Notes: generated by a model from the sequence alone, not told the origin. Positions 34,699-43,853 are shown, counted from the stretch's first letter. The stretch: 64,000 bases of DNA from Macrococcoides equi (GCF_047425865.1 NZ_CP179735.1); one strand, 5' to 3'. A program made the numbers and translations.

Positions 34699-35655
34699 AT
34701 GAGCTCTCGTGCACGTGTAAGAACACAAAAAAAATTGTTTTTTGTCCTTGCATCGCTGTTTATGGTAACTATATTCGTTTTTGCATTATTATTCATCTAT
34801 GTTTTTTTCCAGCTGAAACATACAGCAGATACATTACAAGACCCTAAGTACTCTCGTACTACCTCTGAAATGCGTCAAGGTAATATTGATCTGAGTTCAG
34901 GTCAACCCATATCAATCGCACTATTCGGTCTGGATTCTGATGCCGGCCGTGCATTGCGCCAAGAAGGAAAACGTTCAGATACAATTATCCTTGCGACAGT
35001 AAATCCAGCAAAACAGTTAACAACGATTATGAGTATCCCTCGAGATACTAAAGCTGAAATTGTTGGCCATGGTACTACCGAAAAGATTAACCATGCATAT
35101 GCATATGGTGGACCTAAAATGGCAATTGATTCTCTTGAAAAGTATTTTAATATGCCGATAGACTATTATGCAACAGTAGATATGGATGACTTTGTCTATA
35201 TCGTCGATAATATTGGTGGTATTGATGTAGTGAGCCCACATACATTTAAATTTGCAGAATACAACTTTGTCTCTGGCAAGAAATATCATATGAATGGTAA
35301 AGACGCGCTTGCATTTGCTCGTAGTAGAAAAGAAAAAGGGGCGATGGGTGATGAAGGACGTCAAATTCGTCAGCAAGTTATCGTAAAGGCCATTACAGAT
35401 AAAATGCTTAGTATTGAATCTGTGCCAAGGTTTAATCAAATCTTAAAAACGATTTCAACTAGTGTAACAACTAATATTGCTTTCCAGGACATCAATAAGC
35501 TTAGAAAAAATTATCCTCCTGCGGTTGGAACAGTTAAAAAACTCTATTTAAATGGAAATAATAAAATTGAATCTGATGGATTATGGTATTTCATACCGAA
35601 TGAAGGCATGAAAGAAGACGTAAAGCAGCAAATGAAAGACAACTTAGGTATTTAA
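34699..35655 (+). CDS. LytR-CpsA-Psr (LCP) family wall polymer ligase
   Basis: LCP proteins transfer teichoic acid or other glycopolymers from the lipid carrier to peptidoglycan. The 318-aa protein has a short basic cytosolic start, one membrane anchor (about residues 13-36) and an extracellular LCP domain with IALFGLDSD, RSDTIILATVNPAK, MSIPRDTKAEI, INHAYAYGG, GGIDVV and ALAFARSRKEKGAMGDEGRQIRQQ, which contains the Arg/Asp residues that hold pyrophosphate. Lying divergent from tagO fits a role in teichoic acid attachment. Confidence 0.92.
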   Translation: MSSRARVRTQKKLFFVLASLFMVTIFVFALLFIYVFFQLKHTADTLQDPKYSRTTSEMRQGNIDLSSGQPISIALFGLDSDAGRALRQEGKRSDTIILATVNPAKQLTTIMSIPRDTKAEIVGHGTTEKINHAYAYGGPKMAIDSLEKYFNMPIDYYATVDMDDFVYIVDNIGGIDVVSPHTFKFAEYNFVSGKKYHMNGKDALAFARSRKEKGAMGDEGRQIRQQVIVKAITDKMLSIESVPRFNQILKTISTSVTTNIAFQDINKLRKNYPPAVGTVKKLYLNGNNKIESDGLWYFIPNEGMKEDVKQQMKDNLGI

Positions 35656-35667
35656 TTTTAGAAAATA

Positions 35668-35703
35668 AGTAAAGCACTGATTGTATTGCTTTACTATTTT
35701 TTT
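35668..35703 (+). terminator. terminator after the LCP gene
   Basis: AGTAAAGCA and TGCTTTACT pair around a 10-nt loop, followed by ATTTTTTT, directly before the ribosome binding site of the YitT gene. Confidence 0.8.
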
Positions 35704-35722
35704 GAACAAAAGGAGGAGTAGC

Positions 35723-36577
35723 ATGAAAAAAAGTATATATGTTGATATATTATATACAATCATCGGTTCAATTATAGTAGGGATTAGTTATAATCTATTC
35801 TTGCTGCCCGGCCAAATTGCTGCAGGTGGCATTTCGGGTTTAAGTACTATCCTCAATAAAATGATGGGTACTGATCCTGCAATGATTCAGTTTCTATTTA
35901 ATATCCCAATCTTTATTATAGGTTGGCTAACGCTTGGAAAATCTTTCAGTTTAAAAACAGTCATTGCAACATTTGTTGTGCCATTCACTATTTTTCTTAC
36001 TTCAAGTTTAGTAGAAAAAGGTACAACCGATGCTCTACTCTCTTCTTTATATGGAGGCATTGTGCTTGGCATCGGGCTTGGTCTTGTATATCGTGGTAAT
36101 GGATCGACCGGTGGTACTGCCACACTTGCACAAATCGTAAAAAAATACACAGGGCTTTCCAGTGGATTCTGTCAGTTAATTGTTGATGCCTTTGTAGTGA
36201 TTCTCAGTGCATTTGTATTTAACTTTGAACTTGCATTATATGCATTGATTTCGATCTATGTCACTAGTAAAGTGATTGATATTGTGCAATTACGTACAGG
36301 AGATAATAAACTCGTATTCATCATTACGACAAAAGAGCAGGAAATTATCAATCTTATACATGAGCATGTTGAGCGTGGTGTTACTAGCGTTAACGCATTT
36401 GGTGGTTATAATCGTGAAGGTAAAAGTATACTTTTTTCGGTTATGGAACAAAAAGAAGCGATTTATTTCAAACAACTTATTACACGAGAAGAACCAGATT
36501 CATTTGTAATATTTATCAATACTTCTGAGATTATTGGTAGAGGGTTCTCATCTGCCAAGATTTACCGTAGCAAATAA
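35723..36577 (+). CDS. YitT family membrane protein (DUF161/DUF2179)
   Basis: A 284-aa protein with five or six N-terminal hydrophobic helices, including glycine-rich LLPGQIAAGGISGLSTIL and GGIVLGIGLGLVYRGNGSTGGTATLAQI, and a soluble C-terminal DUF2179 domain (about residues 205-275: FIITTKEQEIINLIHEHVERGVTSVNAFGGY). The function of YitT proteins is not established. The frame runs back to 35681, but AAAGGAGGAGTAGC before ATG 35723 sets the start. The GGDEF gene follows after 11 nt, so the two are probably co-transcribed. Confidence 0.88.
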   Translation: MKKSIYVDILYTIIGSIIVGISYNLFLLPGQIAAGGISGLSTILNKMMGTDPAMIQFLFNIPIFIIGWLTLGKSFSLKTVIATFVVPFTIFLTSSLVEKGTTDALLSSLYGGIVLGIGLGLVYRGNGSTGGTATLAQIVKKYTGLSSGFCQLIVDAFVVILSAFVFNFELALYALISIYVTSKVIDIVQLRTGDNKLVFIITTKEQEIINLIHEHVERGVTSVNAFGGYNREGKSILFSVMEQKEAIYFKQLITREEPDSFVIFINTSEIIGRGFSSAKIYRSK

Positions 36578-36588
36578 GGAGGGATATG

Positions 36589-37653
36589 ATGATAGAAGCC
36601 ATTATATTTAATGCTGCTGTTACAGTCAGTGGTATATATTTATTTCATAGATTTCAGTTTTTTGAGGAAAAAGAAATTGTATTCTCAAAAAACTACATTA
36701 CACTGCTCATGACACTGATATCCTTTCTATTGATGACTTATCCAGTAAGATATCATGATATTTCTTTTCATCTGGCATTTATACCCCTACTATTTTTAGG
36801 GCGCTATACTAATTTTTTATATACGATGTTCAGTGCCACAATTTTAGTACTCGCTGAAATCTTTATTTTTCATGCATCACTCGAAGATGCTGGTGTTCTT
36901 CTCATCATTGCCGGCTGTGCCAGTATGATTGGACCTTTCATCAAACAAACTGACTTTAACGCAATCCAATGGTTAACATTATTAAGTCTTGTGATTATTG
37001 GTTTATATCAATATTTCACGGGTACGTTTAATTTATTGGCTATTATTTTGATCACTATATCAAGTTTTGTACTATCACTTACATCAAGTCTTATGTTTGT
37101 AGATATATGGCGCATTTATCGTGTCATTCAGCGTTATGAAAAAGAAGATGAAATTGACCATTTAACCGGCCTTGAAAATGTTCGTGAATTTGATCGTTAC
37201 TTAAATGTTGTAAGTAAAAGTTCATCCGAAGCAAAACACGCCCTCTCGCTACTTCTTATCGACATTGATGATCTTAAAGAAGTTAACGATCGTTTTGGAC
37301 ACGATGCCGGTGATGCAGTGCTAAAACAAATGGCTCAGGTTATTAAAAATTATGTTCCAACAGAAGCTAAAATTTTTAGAAATGCCGGTGAAGAATTTAG
37401 TGTGGTATTTACGCGTCAGACATTAGATGAGACAGTTAAAATTGCTGAAAGTATTAGATTAGGTGTCGTCAATTCATCATTCCATCTGCCTAATAGAGAA
37501 GTCATTCATCTATCAGTGACGATTGGTATAGGATATATTACAAAAGATGAGATAAAGACACATCGTAAAATATTTAAAGAAGCAGATGAAATGTTACATG
37601 CAGCAAAAAATCAGGGACAAAATACAGTAATGTTCAATCCCATTATTAAATAA
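36589..37653 (+). CDS. gdpS: GdpS-like membrane protein with degenerate GGDEF domain
   Basis: A 354-aa protein with about six N-terminal membrane helices (5TMR-LYT type sensor region, residues 1-175) and a C-terminal GGDEF fold (DHLTGLENVREFDRYL, LLIDIDDLKEVNDRFGHDAGDAVLKQ). The active-site motif reads RNAGEEF instead of (G)GGEEF, so the first glycine of the signature is alanine. It matches staphylococcal GdpS, the only GGDEF protein of S. aureus, which affects gene expression without making c-di-GMP. Two ATGs follow GGAGGG; the second (36589) has normal spacing. Confidence 0.85.
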   Translation: MIEAIIFNAAVTVSGIYLFHRFQFFEEKEIVFSKNYITLLMTLISFLLMTYPVRYHDISFHLAFIPLLFLGRYTNFLYTMFSATILVLAEIFIFHASLEDAGVLLIIAGCASMIGPFIKQTDFNAIQWLTLLSLVIIGLYQYFTGTFNLLAIILITISSFVLSLTSSLMFVDIWRIYRVIQRYEKEDEIDHLTGLENVREFDRYLNVVSKSSSEAKHALSLLLIDIDDLKEVNDRFGHDAGDAVLKQMAQVIKNYVPTEAKIFRNAGEEFSVVFTRQTLDETVKIAESIRLGVVNSSFHLPNREVIHLSVTIGIGYITKDEIKTHRKIFKEADEMLHAAKNQGQNTVMFNPIIK

Positions 37654-37695
37654 CAGGAAGTAGTCTTTCTGTTATTTTTTATTAAGGAGGTCAAA

Positions 37696-38454
37696 ATGGT
37701 TTCAGTTCAACTCTATGACGAAAAAAAGGTAAAAGACGTTGCAATGCTGGCTGGTAAAATATTATTAGAATCGGGTGCAGAAACTTACCGCGTTGAAGAT
37801 ACGATGACACGAATTGCTTCTCATTATGGTCTGTTTAATACGCATAGTTTTGTGACACCTACCGCTATTATATTTTCACTTAACGAAAAAAGTTCAACAC
37901 GCCTATATCGTATTTCAGATCGTACGACAGACCTCGAAAAGATTTCAGAGGTAAATGAGATTTCTCGTGCCATTACAAGCGGTAAAGTAACGCTGGAAGC
38001 AGCAAAGCTTGCTCTGGATGAATTAGAAAAAGCTGATTTACAATATTCCTTTTGGCTGAAAGTATTAGCCAGTGCGAATGTTTGTGCATTATTCTTACTT
38101 ATGTTTAAAGGACAGCCGATGGACATCATCCCCGCATTTTTAGCAGGTGGCCTCGGATATTATGTCTGTGACTACTTCAGTCAATTATATAAAATTCAGT
38201 TTTTCGCTGAATATGCAGGTGCGATGGCAATCGCTTTATTTTCTCTATTCTTTGTTAACTATATTTTGCCTGGTGAATTCGATAAAATTATTATTTCCGC
38301 TGTTATGCCACTCGTACCAGGAGTGCCTATCACAAATGCAATTCGCGATATGATGGCTGGTCAATTACTCGCAGGTATATCCAAAGGTGTTGAAGCTGCG
38401 CTTACCGCTTTTGCAATAGGTGCTGGAGTTGCTACCATATTAATTATTTTTTAG
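37696..38454 (+). CDS. threonine/serine exporter family protein, large part (ThrE N-terminal/DUF1212)
   Basis: A 252-aa membrane protein matching the amino-terminal half of ThrE exporters: a cytosolic start with ILLESGAETYRVEDTMTRIA and TPTAIIFSL, then five hydrophobic helices after residue 115. The conserved ISAVMPLVPGVPITNAIRDMMAGQLLAG segment is clear. In staphylococci ThrE is split in two adjacent genes, as here. Substrate is inferred from family (threonine, serine or other small amino acids or dipeptides). Confidence 0.88.
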   Translation: MVSVQLYDEKKVKDVAMLAGKILLESGAETYRVEDTMTRIASHYGLFNTHSFVTPTAIIFSLNEKSSTRLYRISDRTTDLEKISEVNEISRAITSGKVTLEAAKLALDELEKADLQYSFWLKVLASANVCALFLLMFKGQPMDIIPAFLAGGLGYYVCDYFSQLYKIQFFAEYAGAMAIALFSLFFVNYILPGEFDKIIISAVMPLVPGVPITNAIRDMMAGQLLAGISKGVEAALTAFAIGAGVATILIIF

Positions 38455-38467
38455 AGGAGGATGAGAT

Positions 38468-38953
38468 ATGACCTTACTATTTCAAACGATAATTAGTTTT
38501 TTTGCGTCTGTATTTTTTGCGATTGTCTTCAATGCTCCTAAAAAATTATTGTTCGCTTGTGGTTTAGTCGGTTCGATTGGATGGATGGTTTATACGATTG
38601 CAGAATCCACGAAATTAACACTAGCGGTCGGCGTATTTTTAGGATCTTTTGCTTTAAGTCTATGTGCACATTTTTTCGCAAGATATTACAAACGACCTGT
38701 CATCATCTTTAACGTTGCAGGTATCATCCCTCTAGTACCTGGTGGTGTTGCATATGACGCTACAAAAAACCTTATTATCTCTGACTTTAGTGAAGCTTTA
38801 GCAAAAGGAATGGAAGCAACTCTTGCCTCAGGCGCCATTGCTTTCGGTCTGCTAATTGCAGAAATCGTATTCCAGACCTTCCTGAAAGGATATAAACATT
38901 TCCGATATACCAGACATCGTCGTAAAAAAGGTGAAGAACCTGTCAAACTCTAA
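38468..38953 (+). CDS. threonine/serine exporter family protein, small part (DUF3815)
   Basis: A 161-aa membrane protein with about four helices, corresponding to the C-terminal half of ThrE (FNAPKKLLFACGLVGSIGWMVY, IFNVAGIIPLVPGGVAYDA). It lies 13 nt after its partner, with an AGAGGAGGATGAG site, so the two halves should form one transporter. A strong terminator follows. Confidence 0.88.
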   Translation: MTLLFQTIISFFASVFFAIVFNAPKKLLFACGLVGSIGWMVYTIAESTKLTLAVGVFLGSFALSLCAHFFARYYKRPVIIFNVAGIIPLVPGGVAYDATKNLIISDFSEALAKGMEATLASGAIAFGLLIAEIVFQTFLKGYKHFRYTRHRRKKGEEPVKL

Positions 38954-39003
38954 CACACTAATTTTTATCTCACTAGTGAAATAAAAATTAGTGTGATTTT
39001 TTT
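38954..39003 (+). terminator. terminator after the exporter genes
   Basis: A 14-15 bp stem (ACACTAATTTTTAT and complement) with an inner palindrome TCACTAGTGA is followed by ATTTTTTTG. Confidence 0.9.
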
Positions 39004-39056
39004 GTCAATTAAGATTAGAATATAAGTATTAATAAAATTTAACAGGAGGATTTAAT

Positions 39057-40280
39057 ATGAAAACTAAATTAATCGATAGATTATCAACCTATGTAAAAAT
39101 CGACACGGAGTCTGATGCAGCGAGTACATCAACACCATCTACAGAAAAACAATGGAGTTTGCTTCGACTCCTGCAAAAAGAAATTGAAGATTTAGGACTT
39201 GAAACTGATATAGATGAGTTCGGCTACCTATTTGCAACATTACCATCAAACACAGATAAAAATGTTCCAACAATCGGGTTACTTGCTCACGTGGATACTT
39301 CACCTGATTTCATAGGTGCGAATGTCTCTCCTCAAATCATCGATAACTTTGATGGGAATGATATTACGTTAAAGAATGGCCTAGTCATCGAAAAGGCTAA
39401 ATTTCCCGAATTAGAACTATACACTGGACATACTTTAATGACGACTGACGGTACGACACTACTTGGTGCTGACAATAAGGCCGGCGTTACTGAGATTATG
39501 ACTGCTATCGAATATTTACTTGAACATCCAGAAATTAAGCACGGAAAAATTCGTTTCGGCTTTACACCAGATGAAGAAATTGGTCGTGGACCTCATAAGT
39601 TTGATGTAGAACGTTTTGGGGCTGAGTTTGCTTATACGATTGATGGCAGTCGACGTGGTGAACTACAATATGAAAGTTTTAATGCAGCAGGTGTTGAGGT
39701 CGAATTTAATGGTGTGAATGTTCATCCGGGCAGCGCAAAAGATAAGATGGTTAATGCACTAAACCTGGCTGTAAGCTTTCAAAATGCTTTACCAGAATTA
39801 GAACGCCCAGAGCACACAGAAGGTTATGAAGGGTTCTATCATTTAATGGATTTACAAGGTAATGTTGAACACGCAAAGTTATCTTATATTATTCGTGATC
39901 ACGATCGCGAACAGTTCAATGTGCGTAAGCAAACAATGGAAAAAATTATCAACGACATGCAATCAACATATGGTGATAATGCAGCAAATATAGTTATTAA
40001 AGATCAATACTATAATATGGGAGAGAAGATTACTCCCCACAAAGACTTAATCGATGTGCCATTAGCGGTAATGCAATCTTTAAATATTGAACCGATCGTT
40101 GAGCCGATTCGAGGTGGGACTGATGGTAGTCAGTTATCATTTATGGGATTACCAACACCAAACATCTTCACCGGCGCTGAAAATTTCCATGGACCTTATG
40201 AATATGTATCTATTGACGATATGGAAAAATCAGTGATGACAATTGTAGGAATCTTAAATAAATTTGAAGAGAAAGCATAG
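39057..40280 (+). CDS. pepT: peptidase T (tripeptidase)
   Basis: Zinc aminopeptidase of the M20 family that removes the N-terminal residue from tripeptides in the cytoplasm. The 407-aa protein shows metal and catalytic motifs LLAHVDTSPDF, LLGADNKAGV, TPDEEIGRG, YTIDGSRRGEL, VHPGSAKDKM and RGGTDGSQLSFMGLPTPN in the PepT order. AGGAGG precedes the ATG. It is monocistronic between two terminators. Peptides imported by the two POT transporters at 51-54 kb would be substrates. Confidence 0.97.
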   Translation: MKTKLIDRLSTYVKIDTESDAASTSTPSTEKQWSLLRLLQKEIEDLGLETDIDEFGYLFATLPSNTDKNVPTIGLLAHVDTSPDFIGANVSPQIIDNFDGNDITLKNGLVIEKAKFPELELYTGHTLMTTDGTTLLGADNKAGVTEIMTAIEYLLEHPEIKHGKIRFGFTPDEEIGRGPHKFDVERFGAEFAYTIDGSRRGELQYESFNAAGVEVEFNGVNVHPGSAKDKMVNALNLAVSFQNALPELERPEHTEGYEGFYHLMDLQGNVEHAKLSYIIRDHDREQFNVRKQTMEKIINDMQSTYGDNAANIVIKDQYYNMGEKITPHKDLIDVPLAVMQSLNIEPIVEPIRGGTDGSQLSFMGLPTPNIFTGAENFHGPYEYVSIDDMEKSVMTIVGILNKFEEKA

Positions 40281-40305
40281 TTATAAATTAAATCATAAAA
40301 CGAAC

Positions 40306-40333
40306 AACCGACTCAAATCACATTGAGTCGGTT
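40306..40333. terminator. bidirectional terminator, pepT / glycerate kinase
   Basis: AACCGACTCAA and TTGAGTCGGTT pair perfectly around a 6-nt loop. It lies between two convergent genes. Confidence 0.88.
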
Positions 40334-40346
40334 ATTTTGTACTTTT

Positions 40347-41432
40347 TTATTTTTTCTGGGTGGCCATCAAAATATTTTTCACTGCATTTTGCAACTGTAT
40401 CCCTATTTGAATATCTTTTGTATCTTCTTTTACTTCCGGATAGATGTTTAGTTCAATCACTGATTTGTCGTTACTCATCTGTTTATATTGCTTCCCTGCC
40501 ATTAAATAAATATTTGTTTTCTCAGGATTTTGTATTTTATTAATCTCACTAACCACCAGTGAACCTGTCGATTCATCGATACTTCCCCCACCATAAATCA
40601 CCATATCTGCTTCATCCATTAAATTATGAATGTGGGTACGATCAAATATCAACTGTGCTGAAGTCATCGTTTCAGCCTTAAAAATCTGCTCAAATATCGC
40701 TCTTATCGCCCCACCATCACCACCATAAATTGAAGCGGTAAAATCTATGCCAATTTTCTTAAACTGCTGCGTAACATACCAAATATTATTATCAACGGAT
40801 TGTTTCGTATCGAAATCATAATCGCTATGCGCAATATGACTTTCCTTGCCATATATTTTATATTGATGATCACTTACAATTGTAAAACTTACATCTTTTA
40901 GACGATTATCGAGATCACTCAGTTCAATATGTCTGATTTCCTTTAAGTCATTCTGTGTTAATACATCTTCCATTATAGCAAGGTCTCTATTATAAAATTT
41001 CGCACCGAATGCAGATAACATTCCTACTCCGGCATCAAATGTTTTTAGCCCACCAATCGATATAATAAACGATTTAATCCCCATATCCATACCTTGAGTT
41101 ACCAGTTCACCTAAACCATAACTTGATGAATCTATCGGGTTATTGTTCTGTCCCAGGACATCCTTACAGTCAATTAACATCGTATCGTGACCTAGTATAG
41201 CAACTTCAACTTCGACAGGTAAAAGACTGCCATCTGTTACTTGTCGTTTGATTTTACGACCCTTTTCCCATACAAGCAACGCATCAATCATATTCTTATC
41301 GCTTTCAAACAAGGGAACCATCACAATATTAGCGCTACTGTGTGCAGCTTTAATACCATCAAAAACATATTGATTCGCATGATGAGAATATAATTTATCA
41401 AAAAATGAATCCATTGCGACTAATATCTTCAT
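40347..41432 (-). CDS. glxK: glycerate kinase family protein (divergent)
   Basis: A 361-aa protein of the GarK/GlxK family, which phosphorylates glycerate. Landmarks are MKILVAMDSF at the start, SSYGLGELV, a glycine-rich stretch SIGGLKTFDAGVGMLSAFG, YGGDGGAIRAIF, and ADMVIYGGGSIDESTG near the end. The usual IGGSATNDGGAGM is altered to IGGLKTFDAGVGM, so activity on glycerate should not be assumed. The frame opens with TTG; the ATG at 41432 follows GGAGG by 5 nt. A perfect 25-bp palindrome lies in its upstream region. Confidence 0.75.
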   Translation of the reverse strand: MKILVAMDSFFDKLYSHHANQYVFDGIKAAHSSANIVMVPLFESDKNMIDALLVWEKGRKIKRQVTDGSLLPVEVEVAILGHDTMLIDCKDVLGQNNNPIDSSSYGLGELVTQGMDMGIKSFIISIGGLKTFDAGVGMLSAFGAKFYNRDLAIMEDVLTQNDLKEIRHIELSDLDNRLKDVSFTIVSDHQYKIYGKESHIAHSDYDFDTKQSVDNNIWYVTQQFKKIGIDFTASIYGGDGGAIRAIFEQIFKAETMTSAQLIFDRTHIHNLMDEADMVIYGGGSIDESTGSLVVSEINKIQNPEKTNIYLMAGKQYKQMSNDKSVIELNIYPEVKEDTKDIQIGIQLQNAVKNILMATQKK

Positions 41433-41451
41433 GTTTTCCTCCAAAATAAAA

Positions 41452-41476
41452 TAACTAATAGTATCACTATTAGTTA
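41452..41476. promoter_or_regulatory. 25-bp inverted repeat upstream of the glycerate kinase gene
   Basis: TAACTAATAGT and ACTATTAGTTA are perfect 11-nt complements separated by ATC. It lies about 20 nt before the ATG, overlapping the likely promoter or leader, and looks like a dimeric repressor operator. The regulator is unknown. Confidence 0.5.
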
Positions 41477-41509
41477 AGTTAATTCAATATTAATTATCAT
41501 ACCATGAAA

Positions 41510-41830
41510 CTATTCTTCAGCTTTAGAAAGATTAGCTATCGTAATATTTTTATGGCTATCATGCCAGGTAACTTCACCATTATTAAAGTAAAAAGCTTGA
41601 GGTGATTCATGTTTAATGTTCGTTTTAGCTGCAATATAATTTGATAATTCTCGTGCATCCTGAACAATTAAATAATAAGCATTAATATCCCGTTCGTATG
41701 CAAAATTATCAAACTGGTCATAAGCACTAGCTGAAATTGGGCATGTATTTGAATGTTTTAAGAAGAAAATCTTAGAGTTATTTTCCAGTATTTCTTCAAA
41801 CTGTTCAATCGTATTCAATTTTATAATCAT
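41510..41830 (-). CDS. brxC: monothiol bacilliredoxin BrxC (YtxJ)
   Basis: A 106-aa thioredoxin-fold protein with the active-site motif KHSNTCPISASAYDQF. The single cysteine of TCPIS marks the YtxJ/BrxC family, which acts in de-bacillithiolation of proteins in bacillithiol-producing Firmicutes. ESPQAFYFNNGEVTWHDSHKNIT matches the cis-Pro and C-terminal region. It stands alone in a short transcript. Confidence 0.88.
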   Translation of the reverse strand: MIIKLNTIEQFEEILENNSKIFFLKHSNTCPISASAYDQFDNFAYERDINAYYLIVQDARELSNYIAAKTNIKHESPQAFYFNNGEVTWHDSHKNITIANLSKAEE

Positions 41831-41971
41831 GATTTCACCCCATCATTGTGCATTCGATTTTTAAAATATATCATGGTAATATTTTTTTTGCAATCTATTA
41901 TTTATTTATACCCCTATCTCAAATAAATACACATTGTTATAATATAATAAAATAATTAATTGGAGGATCTT

Positions 41972-42184
41972 ATGAATAATAATAAATTCCCGCTTAAAAG
42001 GTGGACTTTTATTGATACATTAAATACTTGTGTATTAATCTATGTATTACTTTTCTTTAAGGATATCAATAAAAATCCAATGCTCACAATTATCATTTTT
42101 ATTGCGATTGCTATTTGGGTAATTACCGTGATTGTAAAAAATGTAATTATCTCTAAACAAGACAAACAAATAACCAAAAAGTAA
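41972..42184 (+). CDS. small two-helix membrane protein of unknown function
   Basis: A 70-aa protein with a basic start (MNNNKFPLKRW), two hydrophobic helices (about 14-30 TLNTCVLIYVLLFF and 38-60 MLTIIIFIAIAIWVITVIVKNVII) and a Lys-rich tail. GGAGG lies 5 nt before the ATG at 41972, which is chosen over the upstream 41960 start. No family was recognised. Confidence 0.65.
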   Translation: MNNNKFPLKRWTFIDTLNTCVLIYVLLFFKDINKNPMLTIIIFIAIAIWVITVIVKNVIISKQDKQITKK

Positions 42185-42222
42185 TAAGATACATACTGTA
42201 AGTTTTCCTCAAAATTAAAAAT

Positions 42223-42271
42223 AAAACTGAACAGATCATTAATTACGATAATTGATGATCTGTTCAGTTTT
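42223..42271. terminator. bidirectional terminator at 42.2 kb
   Basis: A 23-pair stem (AAAACTGAACAGATCAT core, one wobble pair) closes on a 3-nt loop and is flanked by A-runs and T-runs. It serves the small membrane protein gene (plus) and the lipoprotein gene (minus). Confidence 0.9.
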
Positions 42272-42280
42272 TTATTTCAA

Positions 42281-43174
42281 TTATTGTTTAGACTCCAGGT
42301 CATTTAACGCTTCATTGTACTTTTCATCCATTGTTTTGATTTCTTTGGTATTTGCCAGAATATCCTGAATCGACATTTTCTGAAGCTCATCCTCTGTCTT
42401 CATCGCTACTTTTCTTTCTTTGTAGTAATTAATAAGACTATAGTATGTCTCAATCGTTGCTTTACGCATCCCTACTACATTGTTTGATTTTAGTTTCGTT
42501 TGATTTAACTTATCTACGTATGTTTTAAGCAAAGGGATAAGTGTATCATCAATATATTTTTGTTTTTCTGGTATCGTTGCACTTGAAGTTAAATATGCAA
42601 CTTTTTTCCTGAGTTCATCACTGTTATTATTAACTATTTTTGATAATGTTTCAAAATCTTTTTCATCTGCAGCATTATTTTCAGCACGCTGAACATATTT
42701 TTCATTGAGCGTTTTATTCTTTTCAAAAACTCTCGTATAATCTAATATCTTTTCATTCGACAAGATTGATTGATTGAATAACTTCATATATTGTTCAAGT
42801 TCAGAAATAAATTGTTTCTTTTTATTTAAATTGCGCACGTAAATATTGTGAACGTCTTTAACTTCTTTTGTTACTGGTTCTACCGCTCTTACTTTCTTTT
42901 CATAAATACTTAATTGAGGTTTGATTTTTTTATTTATATCCTCTTCTATCTGCTTAAGTTGTTTCTTTTTTTCTTCAGTTACTTCTGTTCCTAGTAACTG
43001 ATCAGCTTTGTCTAACCCTAAACGATCAATTAAAGCTACGAGCTTCTTTTCCTCAGATTGTACATCTTTCATTTGCGATTTATAATCATTTATATCGGAC
43101 TTTACTTTATCACCACATCCGGTAATAATGATACTTACGAATAGTATAAATAGTATAGAATAAATATTTTTCAT
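42281..43174 (-). CDS. lipoprotein, probable staphylococcal EMYY-motif family
   Basis: A 297-aa surface lipoprotein. The signal peptide has a lipobox ITGC (Cys about residue 20). The mature part is Lys/Glu-rich and predicted nearly all helical (coiled-coil-like stretches around 25-100 and 145-230). A segment ATIETYYSLINYYKERK corresponds to the EMYY motif after which a staphylococcal lipoprotein family near murB is named, here with ETYY. No function is known. Confidence 0.65.
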   Translation of the reverse strand: MKNIYSILFILFVSIIITGCGDKVKSDINDYKSQMKDVQSEEKKLVALIDRLGLDKADQLLGTEVTEEKKKQLKQIEEDINKKIKPQLSIYEKKVRAVEPVTKEVKDVHNIYVRNLNKKKQFISELEQYMKLFNQSILSNEKILDYTRVFEKNKTLNEKYVQRAENNAADEKDFETLSKIVNNNSDELRKKVAYLTSSATIPEKQKYIDDTLIPLLKTYVDKLNQTKLKSNNVVGMRKATIETYYSLINYYKERKVAMKTEDELQKMSIQDILANTKEIKTMDEKYNEALNDLESKQ

Positions 43175-43295
43175 ATATTATCTCCTCAATATCAATATTA
43201 TACCTAATTTATCCGTGAATTTAAACAATGATTATCTCTCGGAAAACGAAGTAGGTAGAGAAATATGAAGCGACATACGAAAGGAATCCCAATAT

Positions 43296-43796
43296 ATGCT
43301 TAAACAAAAACCTTTACTTATAGAAAATAATCATCGTGCGATTTATAGCAAGCAGTTCAAACGAGTAGACAGTTTGCTTGTCAATTTACTGGATACACCA
43401 ATCATCAAGACCTATCATATTGGTTCTACAGCAGTGGAAGGTGCTTTAACAAGTGGTATCATTGATGTTTTAGTAGTTGTAAAAAGTTTGCATGCGATGA
43501 CAACACTCGACGAAAAACGTTTAAATTTGCAACACTTTTATCGCATGCATCATCCTTATGATAAAAAATGTGTCTATGCAAAATTTGATAACCTTAGAAC
43601 TTTAAATGAAACAGTGAGACTTCATATCGTCGAGGATAATAGTAAAAAGTTATCAAAATATATTCAGGGCCAGGAAATTTTAACATCACAATATCATGCT
43701 TTCAATGAATTTAAATTGTCTATAAAAAATGAAATTTCTGTGAAAGAATATGAAAATATGAAATCAGATTGGTTTAAACGTCATCTGTCAGTTTGA
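43296..43796 (+). CDS. GrpB family (UPF0157) protein
   Basis: A 166-aa protein with the nucleotidyltransferase-like motif YHIGSTAVEGALTSGIIDVLVVV and RLHIVEDNSK, matching the GrpB/UPF0157 family. The canonical form is HIGSTAVPGLxxKPIID; here Pro-Gly-Leu is EGAL and KP is SG, so it is a diverged member. The biochemical role is unknown. It is transcribed toward murB, 57 bp away. Confidence 0.75.
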   Translation: MLKQKPLLIENNHRAIYSKQFKRVDSLLVNLLDTPIIKTYHIGSTAVEGALTSGIIDVLVVVKSLHAMTTLDEKRLNLQHFYRMHHPYDKKCVYAKFDNLRTLNETVRLHIVEDNSKKLSKYIQGQEILTSQYHAFNEFKLSIKNEISVKEYENMKSDWFKRHLSV

Positions 43797-43853
43797 AATC
43801 CATACATTAACTGATATAATTAAGTTTGAATTTACTGAAAGGGCGTAATATAT

